From NCBI GenBank assembly GCA_025462725.1, contig JAOAPE010000008.1, positions 248,001 to 312,000 of the forward strand: a stretch of DNA of 64,000 bases, given 5' to 3'. Each line of letters starts with the position of its first letter. Within the stretch, counting starts at the first letter, position 1. The stretch comes from Terriglobales bacterium. Its GTDB lineage: Bacteria > Acidobacteriota > Terriglobia > Terriglobales > Acidobacteriaceae. Under the pieces are notes generated by a model, which worked only from the letters and a program-made list of their open reading frames with translations, ran no database searches and had not been told where the DNA came from. Below, in pieces: positions 55,937 to 64,000 of the stretch. Position numbers and translations under genes: made by a program.

Positions 55937-57037
55937 ATGTCGTTATCAAAGCGATTGATTGTTGTTGGAGTTTTCTGCGCGATGGCGCTGTTGGCGAACG
56001 GACAGACTGCTGCGGGAACGTCGGAACGGAAGGCGACGGCACCAGCTCCGAGTTCACAGCCGGCGCAGACACCAGCAGTCACGGAGCAGAAGAGCGCTCC
56101 ACCCACAGAGCAGAAGCCGGATGCGAAACCCAACGACGCGAAGACGGATGAACCCAAGACGGCAGTACAGAAGCCAGAGTCTGATGAGGCGCACTCACCG
56201 GAAGAAAGCATCCCCACGACTACCGTCTTTCCTGAGAGCAAGACCAAAACTGGTTATTTAGCGCCGGAGCTTGTGCCGCCAGCACTGCCGAAGGAAAAAA
56301 TCGCGCTCGTGGGCGGGACCGTCAAGAATATCGATCAAGTGCGGAACCGGATGCAGTTGCAGATTTTTGGCGCAGGCAAGATGAATGTGATCTTCGACGA
56401 GCGCACGAAGTTCGACCGCAACGGCGAGAACGTAAACCAGATGGCAGTGAAGCCCGGCGACCGCGTTTACCTGGACACGCAGTTAACGCAAGGGAAGATC
56501 TTTGCCCGCAACGTTCACATCCGCATGTCGGATGGCTCAGGCGTGGCTTCTGCTAGTGGGCAGATCTTGTCCTATAACGCGAAGACCGGTGACGTTTCCA
56601 TGCGCGACCAGATATCGCAACGGCCAGTCTATTTCCGCGTGACGAAATCTACCGTGATCAAGCTGAAGGATACTGATGGGACCACGGCTTCGTTGCAGCC
56701 GAATGCATTGATTTCCGTGCGACTCGGTACGACGCCCGGAAACCGCGCCACCGCCAATGAAGTGGATGTAATCGCGCTGCCGGGTTCGCAGTTCACGTTC
56801 TACGGAACACTGACGCATCTGGATCTGCGGTCTGGCACAATGGCCGTTGACAACAAATCTGACAATCGGCTGTATGAGATCAAATTCGCGCCGAATCAGA
56901 TCGGCGTTACGGATGACCTGCGCGTGGGCGCTGAAGTGGCAGTGGTCGCTGCGTTCAATGGCGTGAATTACACAGCGAAAACCGTGAATGTGAATCGCGC
57001 AGCGGATGCGACTCCGCCGGGCGAGCCGAAACAGTAG
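55937..57037 (+). CDS. Secreted protein with DUF5666-like beta repeats
   Basis: This 366-residue protein has a signal peptide (MSLSKRLIVVGVFCAMALLANG), a long Pro/Lys/Glu/Thr-rich low-complexity region (24-115), then three similar beta modules of about 75 residues. They open with LVGGTVKNIDQVRNRMQLQI, ASGQILSYNAKTGDVSMRD and FYGTLTHLDLRSGTMAVD. The pattern resembles DUF5666 (OB-like) repeats. The low-complexity stretch may span the cell wall. The function is unknown. Confidence 0.8.
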   Translation: MSLSKRLIVVGVFCAMALLANGQTAAGTSERKATAPAPSSQPAQTPAVTEQKSAPPTEQKPDAKPNDAKTDEPKTAVQKPESDEAHSPEESIPTTTVFPESKTKTGYLAPELVPPALPKEKIALVGGTVKNIDQVRNRMQLQIFGAGKMNVIFDERTKFDRNGENVNQMAVKPGDRVYLDTQLTQGKIFARNVHIRMSDGSGVASASGQILSYNAKTGDVSMRDQISQRPVYFRVTKSTVIKLKDTDGTTASLQPNALISVRLGTTPGNRATANEVDVIALPGSQFTFYGTLTHLDLRSGTMAVDNKSDNRLYEIKFAPNQIGVTDDLRVGAEVAVVAAFNGVNYTAKTVNVNRAADATPPGEPKQ

Positions 57038-57044
57038 CTGTTAA

Positions 57045-57458
57045 TCACTCGCCCATAACCTTGATGATGACGCGCTTGTCACGGCGTCCGTCGAACTCTG
57101 CGTAGAAGACACGCTGCCAGGTTCCGAGGTCGAGCTTCCCGTTCGTGACTGGAACGACCACCTGATGGTGGACCAGCATAGCCTTCAGGTGCGAGTCGCC
57201 ATTGTCCTCTCCGGTCTGGTGATGCTTGTAATCCTGTTTGAATGGCGCGAGATGCTCGAGCCATTTGTCAATGTCCTCGATCAATCCTGATTCATTGTCA
57301 TTTACATAAACTCCGGCGGTGATGTGCATCGCCGAGACCAGCACCATGCCTTCGCGGATTCCGCTTTTCTTGAGTGCGGCGTCAACCTGCGGAGTGATGT
57401 GAACGTATTCGCGATGCTTCTTGGTGTGCAACGTCAGGTATTCAGTGTGGAACGTCAT
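57045..57458 (-). CDS. YjbQ/UPF0047 family protein
   Basis: This 137-residue protein has the YjbQ signature set: [55 protein letters not shown]. The His residues and Asp of the conserved pocket (ITAG.., DSHLK, HH) are present. The family is reported to have secondary thiamine-phosphate synthase activity, but its physiological role is unsettled. It converges with the DUF5666-like gene, whose stop lies 7 bp away. Confidence 0.92.
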   Translation of the reverse strand: MTFHTEYLTLHTKKHREYVHITPQVDAALKKSGIREGMVLVSAMHITAGVYVNDNESGLIEDIDKWLEHLAPFKQDYKHHQTGEDNGDSHLKAMLVHHQVVVPVTNGKLDLGTWQRVFYAEFDGRRDKRVIIKVMGE

Positions 57459-57493
57459 GCGCTTCGTGTCCTCAGGCCAGCATCAAACTAAAG

Positions 57494-58147
57494 ATGCCGA
57501 AGTTGATCAGTACGGCTGAAGAGTTTATACCAGCGAATCCAACGCTGAATTCGCTTCGCGAAGTCGCGGCCGGATGCACTGCATGCGACCTCTACAAGCG
57601 CGGTACGCAGACAGTCTTCGGTGAAGGCAGCCGAAAAGCGCGTGTGGTGTTTGTCGGTGAGCAGCCCGGCGACAAAGAAGATTTGCTGGGGCGTCCGTTC
57701 GTGGGGCCGGCGGGACAGTTGCTCGACCGCGCGCTGGAATTGGCGGGTATCGAGCGAGAAGAGACTTACGTTACGAACATCGTCAAGCATTTCAAGTGGG
57801 AGCCTAGGGGAAAGCGGCGCATCCACAAGAAACCGAATGCGCTGGAGATCGCCGCGTGTAGGCCCTGGTTCGAAGCCGAGGTGCAGGTGATCAAACCGCA
57901 AGTGGTGATCTGCTTGGGAGCGACGGCAGCACAGGCAGTCATCGGCCGGACGTTCAAGGTAACCCAGCGTCGCGGAGAGATATTGCACGATGTTGCGATC
58001 GCGTTGGCAGTGATGGCCACGGTGCATCCGTCTTCGATTCTGCGCGCGCCTGATGAAGAAGCGCGGCGGGATGAGATGACGAAGTTTGTCGCCGACCTGA
58101 AAGTGGCGGCTGCTTACATTCGGGAGAATGTGAAGCGAGCCGCGTAG
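57494..58147 (+). CDS. UdgX-type uracil-DNA glycosylase
   Basis: This 217-residue protein is a Fe-S uracil-DNA glycosylase family member. Motif A reads GEQPGDKED. The feature that marks UdgX is the loop GKRRIHKKP, with His111 in the position that forms a covalent bond to the uracil-derived abasic site. Family Cys residues are Cys28, Cys31, Cys122 and one in VVICLG. Motif B is [12 protein letters not shown]. It captures or removes uracil in DNA. It is transcribed divergently from the YjbQ gene and converges on the radical SAM gene. Confidence 0.92.
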   Translation: MPKLISTAEEFIPANPTLNSLREVAAGCTACDLYKRGTQTVFGEGSRKARVVFVGEQPGDKEDLLGRPFVGPAGQLLDRALELAGIEREETYVTNIVKHFKWEPRGKRRIHKKPNALEIAACRPWFEAEVQVIKPQVVICLGATAAQAVIGRTFKVTQRRGEILHDVAIALAVMATVHPSSILRAPDEEARRDEMTKFVADLKVAAAYIRENVKRAA

Positions 58148-58156
58148 CCATTCCGA

Positions 58157-59182
58157 TCAAAACAGTGTGAGTTGCTCCACCTCCGCCTGTTCGGGCTGCT
58201 GCTCGCGAGAGCGGCGGCGCTCTTCTCCGTCGGGCAATCCATACTTGTGTGCGAACTTGTTCATGAGATCCGCGATGCGTTTTCGATAAATCGGTGAGAC
58301 GTATGCATCCCTACCATAGCGCTGTTTATAAGCTGTCACGAGTTGCGGGAAGTGCTGCTCGATAAATGGCATGAACATCTTTGCGGCGCAATCCTTTAAG
58401 AAAAGCGGATTCGCATAAACGTATTTAGCGCCAGCTTGAGCGGCAGCGGCGACAAGGGCTTCCAGGTCGGCGGGGGAATCAGTGATGCCCGGTAGCACCG
58501 GCGCGCAAATCACTGCAGCACGAACTCCATTCTCATTCAACTTGCGAACGGCGTCGAGGCGTAGGTCAGGGCGCGGCGCTCGCGGCTCGAGCTTGCGCGC
58601 GAGGTCAGTGTTCAGCGTGGTGATGGTCAGATGGATGGTTATCTGGTTGTGTTCGGTGATGCGCTGGAGGACGTCGATGTCACGCAGGACGAGTTGCGAC
58701 TTCGTGACGACGCCGATGGAGAAACCGCGGTGCATCGCCAACTCTTCCATGATGGAGCGAGTGATCTGGTAGCGGCGCTCGGCAGGTTGATAGGGATCAG
58801 TTGCTGTTCCAATGGCGATGTCCTGCCCCGGCTTTACTTTTTTCAGGTCGCGGCGGAGGAGGAATGCACTCTGCTGCTTGGCGTAAATCTTCCGCTCGAA
58901 GTCGATGCCATCGCGCATCTCCATAAACTCGTGCGTGTAACGGGCGTAACAATACTTGCAAGCAAACTCGCATCCGCGATAGGGATTGATCGTCCACGTG
59001 AAAGGCATGTTGCGCGCCGTGCATTTGTTGAGCAAGGATTTGTTCGGGAGCGTGAAATATTCGACATCCTTGTGTTCTTCAATAGATTCACCGAGCGCTG
59101 CAAGGCGGGCGATGCCGACAAGGCGAGTGTCAGGCGCAATCTCGCCGGGGATGAGGGACAGCAAATTGGATACGGCAGCCAT
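58157..59182 (-). CDS. Radical SAM protein, Rv2578c/SPL-like family
   Basis: This 341-residue radical SAM protein has the [4Fe-4S] motif CEFACKYC (Cys-X3-Cys-X2-Cys) after NPYRG, followed by YARYTHEFM. TATDPYQPAE and VVTKSQLVLRD are other family blocks, shared with the Rv2578c-type proteins and distantly with spore photoproduct lyase. The C-terminus is a Gln/Glu-rich tail. It is convergent with UdgX with a 9-bp gap. The family's substrate is not known to me. A DNA-repair role is possible by resemblance only. Confidence 0.88.
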   Translation of the reverse strand: MAAVSNLLSLIPGEIAPDTRLVGIARLAALGESIEEHKDVEYFTLPNKSLLNKCTARNMPFTWTINPYRGCEFACKYCYARYTHEFMEMRDGIDFERKIYAKQQSAFLLRRDLKKVKPGQDIAIGTATDPYQPAERRYQITRSIMEELAMHRGFSIGVVTKSQLVLRDIDVLQRITEHNQITIHLTITTLNTDLARKLEPRAPRPDLRLDAVRKLNENGVRAAVICAPVLPGITDSPADLEALVAAAAQAGAKYVYANPLFLKDCAAKMFMPFIEQHFPQLVTAYKQRYGRDAYVSPIYRKRIADLMNKFAHKYGLPDGEERRRSREQQPEQAEVEQLTLF

Positions 59183-59292
59183 TTTAATGTTCGCTTTTAA
59201 TTCGCCTAACTAAAGCGTAAACATCTGGCGTAGGTAGGTCAAGGACTGACTGGAATATTAAAAGTTTTACTTTAGGTATCAGCGGGAGCTGA

Positions 59293-60567
59293 TTAGGATG
59301 GCAGCTCTGCAGGTTCCGCTTCTTTCGACTCAACCGGAGTCGGAACCGGGGCAACGGGAATTACGGCGAGCACGCTTGCCGTGACATATACGATTCCAAT
59401 GATCCCGAAAGCGCCGGTGAGGCTGTAACGATACGCGACGATTCCCACGAGGGTTCCAAGAACAAGCTGGAGAAGAGTGCCGACGAAGAAAAAGGTATTT
59501 TGTACGCGTCCCATCATGTACTTGGGAACCGATTCCATCATGGAACTTGTGATGGAGATGCCGCCTAGTCCACGAGCGGTCCCCATGATCAGGAAGAAGC
59601 CGACCGCGATCCATTCCATTCCGGAAAATGGCGCGACGAACATTCCGAGCGCAAGCGCCGCCATCGCCATGGCTACTGTCGCGCGTGCAGTGAATTTGAA
59701 GATGAACTTTGCGGCGAACAGGGCGCTGAGAAATGCGCCGATGCCCCATGCACCGTTGAGGCGTCCATAGCCGATGGCTCCGGCGTGGAGAATGCGGTCG
59801 CTGAGCGGAGCCGTGACGACTCCCTGCGTCAGCATGGCGCCGAGGAAGAGAGACCAGCTGATTCCGAGCAGCACGACGGAAGGACGAGCGCGAAGATATT
59901 GGAACCCTTCCTGCAATTCATGAACGTATCGCGAGACAGCGCCGCCGATTCCCTCTAAATGTGCAAGCACGTGCTCGGGACGTTCAACGATATGTTTCCC
60001 CTTGCGGACGCCGAAGTAGAGAAGGAAAGATGCGACATAGCTCAAGACGTCGATGAGCAATATCCCGCCGAGGCCGATGTGGTTGTATAGAAATCCAACG
60101 ATGGCACCGGCGATGAGCCATCCACCTTGCACTCCGGCCATGAGAAAAGTATTGGAATGGACGATCTCAGAATCTGGCGTGAGTTCCTGTATGAGTGCAG
60201 TGATCGTGGGCCAGAACATCCAAAAGCCTGCCGCGACCAGCATGTTCATCAGGTACAAGTGCCAGAGTTTTACTTTATGCGTGAACACGAGCACAGTCAC
60301 GCAGGCAATTACGGTGCCGCGGAGCACATCGAGCATCATCACCATGCGACGGCGGTCTTCGCGGTCGATCACTACTCCGCTGAAGGGAAGCAGAAGCATC
60401 GCCGGAACGGTTTGCAATACCACGAGGTACGCCAGGTTCATCTCGGAGCGTGTCTGCTGAAAGATGTGCCAGATCACGGCGGAGGCGTTGAGTCCGCTGC
60501 CGAGCATGGAGATCATGTTGGCGATAAAAATCAGCCGCAGGCCGCGATGTCCCATGATCTTCCACAT
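59293..60567 (-). CDS. MFS transporter (EntS-like)
   Basis: This 424-residue protein has about twelve transmembrane helices. The first loop motif VVIDREDRRRMVMM matches the MFS DxxxRR pattern (here DREDRRRM), and the start (GHRGLRLIFIANMISMLG) fits the MFS_3 group that includes the enterobactin exporter EntS. The ATG at 60567 follows GGAAACC; an in-frame TTG at 60576 is less likely. Cargo unknown; no siderophore genes are nearby. Confidence 0.88.
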   Translation of the reverse strand: MWKIMGHRGLRLIFIANMISMLGSGLNASAVIWHIFQQTRSEMNLAYLVVLQTVPAMLLLPFSGVVIDREDRRRMVMMLDVLRGTVIACVTVLVFTHKVKLWHLYLMNMLVAAGFWMFWPTITALIQELTPDSEIVHSNTFLMAGVQGGWLIAGAIVGFLYNHIGLGGILLIDVLSYVASFLLYFGVRKGKHIVERPEHVLAHLEGIGGAVSRYVHELQEGFQYLRARPSVVLLGISWSLFLGAMLTQGVVTAPLSDRILHAGAIGYGRLNGAWGIGAFLSALFAAKFIFKFTARATVAMAMAALALGMFVAPFSGMEWIAVGFFLIMGTARGLGGISITSSMMESVPKYMMGRVQNTFFFVGTLLQLVLGTLVGIVAYRYSLTGAFGIIGIVYVTASVLAVIPVAPVPTPVESKEAEPAELPS

Positions 60568-60625
60568 GGTTTCCAATTTACATCAGCATGCGATTGCGGC
60601 GAAGCACGGAATATACTGATGAGAG

Positions 60626-61411
60626 ATGATTCCGTACATCAACATTGGTCCGCTGAGCATTGGGACCTTCGGCCTGATGATGTGGCTGGCATTCGTGGCG
60701 GCGTTTTTCGTGTTGAACGCCGATTTCCGACGTCGCAATCTTCCCGCTGATCCGCAAATGGTGATCGGGATATGCGCGCTCGCGGGTGTTGCAGGCGCGA
60801 AGCTTTATCACGTATTGGAATCCCCGGGCGAGTTGATGGCAGCGCCATTTACCATGTTGTTTAGTCGAACGGGATTCGCATGGTTCGGAGGATTCATCGC
60901 CGGACTTCTCGCACTTATCTATTTCGCGAAGCGATACCGAATCCCGATTCTGACTTTTCTTGACGCGGCAGCTCCTGCTGCTGCGGTCGGATACGCGGTG
61001 GGCAGGATTGGCTGCTTGCTATCAGGCGATGGCGACTATGGCGAACCGACATCACTACCTTGGGGCATGAGTTTCCCTCACGGGCTGGTTCCTACAAACG
61101 AACGCGTGCACCCGACGCCGATTTACGAATTCATAGCGGGCATGGTCATCGCGTACTTCCTGTGGAAGCTGGGAGAGAGAGTGTTGCGCGGTGCGATGCC
61201 GAATGGCACGGTGCTGGCGATGTTTTTGATCTTTTCCGGGATGGCGCGGTTCCTGGTGGAGTTCATCCGGATCAATCCGCGAGTCTATTTTGGGATGTCG
61301 AACGCGCAAGTTGCGAGTCTGCTCTCCCTTATTGCGGGCGCGGCGCTGCTGATCAAGTTGAAAAGGCAAATGCCGATGTCGGCAGCCAAAGCTGTTCCTA
61401 CTCGAACGTAA
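60626..61411 (+). CDS. lgt: Prolipoprotein diacylglyceryl transferase
   Basis: This 261-residue inner-membrane enzyme transfers diacylglycerol to the lipobox Cys of prolipoproteins. The Lgt signature region reads VGRIGCLLSGDGDYGEPTSLPW, with the conserved Arg and Gly-X-Gly pattern; HPTPIYEFIAG and GMARFLVEFIR are other blocks. It has about seven membrane helices. It is shorter than E. coli Lgt (291), within family range. Its last 14 bp overlap the convergent nadB 3' end. Confidence 0.92.
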   Translation: MIPYINIGPLSIGTFGLMMWLAFVAAFFVLNADFRRRNLPADPQMVIGICALAGVAGAKLYHVLESPGELMAAPFTMLFSRTGFAWFGGFIAGLLALIYFAKRYRIPILTFLDAAAPAAAVGYAVGRIGCLLSGDGDYGEPTSLPWGMSFPHGLVPTNERVHPTPIYEFIAGMVIAYFLWKLGERVLRGAMPNGTVLAMFLIFSGMARFLVEFIRINPRVYFGMSNAQVASLLSLIAGAALLIKLKRQMPMSAAKAVPTRT

Positions 61412-62966
61412 TCTTCTCTCCACGAACAACTGAGTGCTTGCGGTAGTTCGCGTCATCATGGGCGGGGAAGTCCGTGCGGAAATGAGCGCCGCGGCTTTCT
61501 TTGCGCGCAATCGCCGAGCGCACGATCAGCCATGCCACTTGCTGTATGTTCGCTGCTTCGCATGAACGGCGTGAAACCGGGGCGGGGAGGCGGTCTTTGA
61601 GCGCACCCACCATGGCCATTGCTTCCTGCAATCCTTCACCGCTGCGGACGACGCCAGCGTGCCTCCACATAACATTCTGAAGCACCTTGATGGACTGCTC
61701 GGCTTTTTCGGGATCATCTTTGCCTGATGGAATGTCCCCTTTTTGATCATTCAACGCTCGTGAAGTTTTCAATTCTTCGCGCATACACGCTCCCGCGCGA
61801 GCACCATAAACAACTCCCTCCAGCAACGAGTTGCTGGCGAGACGATTGGCTCCGTGAACACCGGTGCATGCAGTCTCGCCGGCGGCGAAGAGTCCGGGAA
61901 TATTGGTGCGTCCGAAGAGGTCAGTCTGAACACCGCCCATTAAGTAATGTGCCGCTGGGCGAATAGGAACGAGATCCTTTGTGATGTCGATCTTGTACTC
62001 GAGGCAGGTGGTGTGAATTCGAGGAAACCGCTTGGCGATGTGCGCAGGATCGAGATGGCGCATATCGAGATAAACCACCGGATCCGGAGCAGCGCTTCTT
62101 GCAATCTCGCTCGCAATCGCGCGGGCGACGACATCACGGGGAGCGAGTTCAGCCATGGGGTGTAACGCTGGCATGAATCGCTGCAGCTCAGTGTTGAGCA
62201 AGTACGCACCTTCACCACGCAGCGCTTCGGACAAAAGAAAACGTGGTGCGCCGGGAACGTAAAGCGCGGTGGGATGGAATTGCACGAACTCCATGTCGCT
62301 GATGGTGGCTCCAGCGCGTGAAGCCATTGCCACTCCGTCGCCCGTGGCGACACTGGGATTGGTGGTGTCGCGGAAGACCTGCCCTGCGCCGCCGGTGGCG
62401 AGCAACACGGAGGACGCTGAGACGGAGTGTCGCGTTCCTTCTTGTGCAATAAGTTCCACCCCGCCAGCAGCACCGCCAGACATCAAAAGATCCGCAGTGA
62501 ATTCGAATTCGCAAAACGAAATATTCGGCAGCGTCATCGCCTTGGCGGTGAGCGCGCGGCCCATTTCTTGTCCGGTGGAATCGCCGTGTGCATGAAGAAT
62601 CCGCGAGCGGCTATGCGCGCCTTCGCGCGTGAATGTGAGCTTTATCCCCGTGCGATCGAATTGCGTGCCCCACTCGAGTAGTTCCTGGATTCGCTCGGGG
62701 CCTTCTTCCACGAGAACGCGTGCGGCGTCTGCATTGACGATTCCGTCTCCCGCGTCGATGGTGTCCTGAAGGTGAAGACCAATCTCATCTTCGTCACTGA
62801 GCGCAACCGCGACCCCGCCTTGCGCGTACTGCGTTGCTGATTCGGTAAGTTCCTGCTTTGCGAGCACCAAGACGCGACCGGCTTCCGCGAGCGCGATGGC
62901 AGCGCGCAGTCCGGCCACACCTGCGCCAACAACGATGAAATCAGTCTCTGCGGGAACTTGTTTCAT
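61398..62966 (-). CDS. nadB: L-aspartate oxidase
   Basis: This 522-residue flavoprotein makes iminoaspartate from L-aspartate, the first step of NAD synthesis. The FAD-binding N-terminus is DFIVVGAGVAGLRAAIALAEAG; TQYAQGGVAVAL, RILHAHGDSTG, QFHPTALY, GGVQTDLFGRTNIPGLFAAGE and GANRLASNSLLE are family blocks. The active-site Arg/His region is intact. No nadA or nadC is in the window. It is divergent from aroB, with 89 bp between starts. Confidence 0.95.
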   Translation of the reverse strand: MKQVPAETDFIVVGAGVAGLRAAIALAEAGRVLVLAKQELTESATQYAQGGVAVALSDEDEIGLHLQDTIDAGDGIVNADAARVLVEEGPERIQELLEWGTQFDRTGIKLTFTREGAHSRSRILHAHGDSTGQEMGRALTAKAMTLPNISFCEFEFTADLLMSGGAAGGVELIAQEGTRHSVSASSVLLATGGAGQVFRDTTNPSVATGDGVAMASRAGATISDMEFVQFHPTALYVPGAPRFLLSEALRGEGAYLLNTELQRFMPALHPMAELAPRDVVARAIASEIARSAAPDPVVYLDMRHLDPAHIAKRFPRIHTTCLEYKIDITKDLVPIRPAAHYLMGGVQTDLFGRTNIPGLFAAGETACTGVHGANRLASNSLLEGVVYGARAGACMREELKTSRALNDQKGDIPSGKDDPEKAEQSIKVLQNVMWRHAGVVRSGEGLQEAMAMVGALKDRLPAPVSRRSCEAANIQQVAWLIVRSAIARKESRGAHFRTDFPAHDDANYRKHSVVRGEKITFE

Positions 62967-63055
62967 TTGTGGTTGAACTTCGATGTTAACACGCAGTTTT
63001 TTCGGGAGTGTTGAGCGACGAGCGCAGATGCAGGCCTGAGATATGATGAGAGGCC

Positions 63056-64000
63056 GTGAAGAAGATCACAGTCAAATTGAAATCTGCGCCATACGACGTG
63101 CTCGTAGGGAGCGGATTATTGCGTTCTGCCGGCAAGCGGATATCGCGGGTTCTGAAGAAGCCGAGCTTGTGTGTGATTGTCACGTCGCCGCGTATACGCA
63201 AATTTTGGGGAGATGCCCTGGAGAAGAGTTTGGAATCCGCGCGGCTGCGGTTTCAAGTTGCAGAAATGGACGACGGCGAAGCGCAGAAGATTTTCGCTAG
63301 TGTCGAAATGCTGATGCGAGAGTTCGCCGCGATGGGAGCGGACCGCAGTTCCGTTGTGATTGCGCTGGGCGGCGGAGTAGTCGGCGATGTGGCGGGATTT
63401 GCCGCTTCAATCTTTATGCGAGGCATTCCTGTTGTGCAGATTCCAACGACGCTGTTGGCACAAGTGGATGCCGCTATCGGGGGAAAAACGGGCGTAAATC
63501 TTGTGGAAGGAAAGAACCTTGTTGGGGCATTCCATCAGCCGAAATTGGTGGTCATCGATCCGGATGTGCTCTCAACCCTTTCTGATCGCGAGTTCCGCGC
63601 GGGGCTTTTTGAAGTCATCAAGTGTGGAGTGATCCGCGATGCGAAGCTGTTTGATTTCATGGAGCATGAGCGAGAGCGGATTCTGCAACGTGATCCCGCC
63701 ACTTTATTGCGGATTATCACTTCAGCCGTAAAGGTGAAAGCGGATGTTGTTGCGCAGGATGAGCGCGAGGGCGACCTGCGGCGCATTCTGAACTTCGGAC
63801 ACACGATCGGACATGCGCTGGAAGCTGACACCGGATACAAACACTTCCTTCATGGTGAAGCGGTCGCATGGGGAATGCTCGTCGCCGTCGAGATTGGCGC
63901 GTCCGAAGGCGCGACGCCGCGCAAGGTGGCTGACCGAATCTCACGGGTTATCGAAAGTTACGGGCCACTAGCCCCCGTGAGTAGCGAGTCGCCGGACATT
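63056..64000 (+). CDS. aroB: 3-dehydroquinate synthase (3' end outside window)
   Basis: The first 315 residues are visible, from a GTG at 63056 preceded by an AGAGG site; the usual length is about 360, so only the end is lost. It converts DAHP to 3-dehydroquinate in the shikimate pathway. Blocks: VVIALGGGVVGDVAGFAAS (NAD-binding), PTTLLAQVDAAIGGKTGVN, GKNLVGAFHQP, EVIKCGVI and the zinc ligands in LNFGHTIGHALE and HGEAVAWGM. Confidence 0.95.
   Translation, partial: MKKITVKLKSAPYDVLVGSGLLRSAGKRISRVLKKPSLCVIVTSPRIRKFWGDALEKSLESARLRFQVAEMDDGEAQKIFASVEMLMREFAAMGADRSSVVIALGGGVVGDVAGFAASIFMRGIPVVQIPTTLLAQVDAAIGGKTGVNLVEGKNLVGAFHQPKLVVIDPDVLSTLSDREFRAGLFEVIKCGVIRDAKLFDFMEHERERILQRDPATLLRIITSAVKVKADVVAQDEREGDLRRILNFGHTIGHALEADTGYKHFLHGEAVAWGMLVAVEIGASEGATPRKVADRISRVIESYGPLAPVSSESPDI

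Overview
The window is a gene-dense, moderately GC-rich bacterial chromosome segment with about 65 protein-coding genes. I see no rRNA, tRNA, insertion sequence, prophage or CRISPR array. The best guess for the organism is an Acidobacteriota bacterium of the Terriglobia / Koribacter type. The reasons are a secreted VWFA-like protein of the kind expanded in that phylum, many small secreted proteins of unknown function, split B12-dependent acyl-CoA mutase subunits, secreted M61 and DinB-like proteins, and intergenic repeats of the 'accacagagagcacagagg' and 'cacgaaggacacgaag' types. The assignment is an inference; no rRNA is present to test it.

Region 1 (1-11.4 kb, all minus strand) is an acyl-CoA and amino-acid catabolic run. 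It encodes an acyl-CoA mutase large subunit, an AlkA-like glycosylase, the separate B12-binding mutase subunit, a crotonase that lacks both catalytic glutamates, an acyl-CoA carboxylase beta subunit, HMG-CoA lyase, a LiuC-like crotonase, a thioesterase and HutH, with 1-4 bp overlaps in the distal part. It resembles leucine/isovalerate plus propionate-type catabolism, but no biotin carboxylase subunit is visible.

Region 2 (11.4-18.7 kb) is a mixed set: a GAF-PAS protein, a ribbon-helix-helix-like small protein with 8-bp tandem repeats at its start, a rhodanese, a VWFA-like protein, two tandem paralogous membrane proteins, a glycosyltransferase and a beta-propeller protein.

Region 3 (18.8-30.2 kb, plus strand) carries a crotonase, two CoA-transferase subunits, a dienoyl-CoA-hydratase-like crotonase and a three-subunit molybdenum hydroxylase. 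The FAD subunit of that enzyme has the four-cysteine insertion with the spacing known from 4-hydroxybenzoyl-CoA reductase. An amidohydrolase and small secreted proteins follow. This looks like an aromatic or cyclic acyl-CoA degradation island.

Region 4 (30.6-42 kb) holds citrate synthase, an ATP-dependent DNA ligase, a frameshifted M50-like membrane protease, rpsO-pnp (PNPase with a long Gly/Arg tail), a secreted M61 peptidase, and a KaiC-like double ATPase directly followed by a histidine kinase with a degenerate receiver.

Region 5 (42-51.6 kb) has two transport genes and then a peptidoglycan recycling and synthesis block: murA, murQ, a cytosolic serine hydrolase, an 806-residue secreted fusion of a beta-lactamase-fold hydrolase with a NamZ (DUF1343) muramidase, and a class-A-like secreted serine hydrolase.

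Region 6 (51.7-64 kb) is mostly housekeeping: a zinc-ribbon microprotein, pyrF, RlpA, thiD, TPR and DUF5666-like secreted proteins, YjbQ, UdgX, a radical SAM protein, an MFS transporter, lgt, nadB and the start of aroB, which runs off the window.
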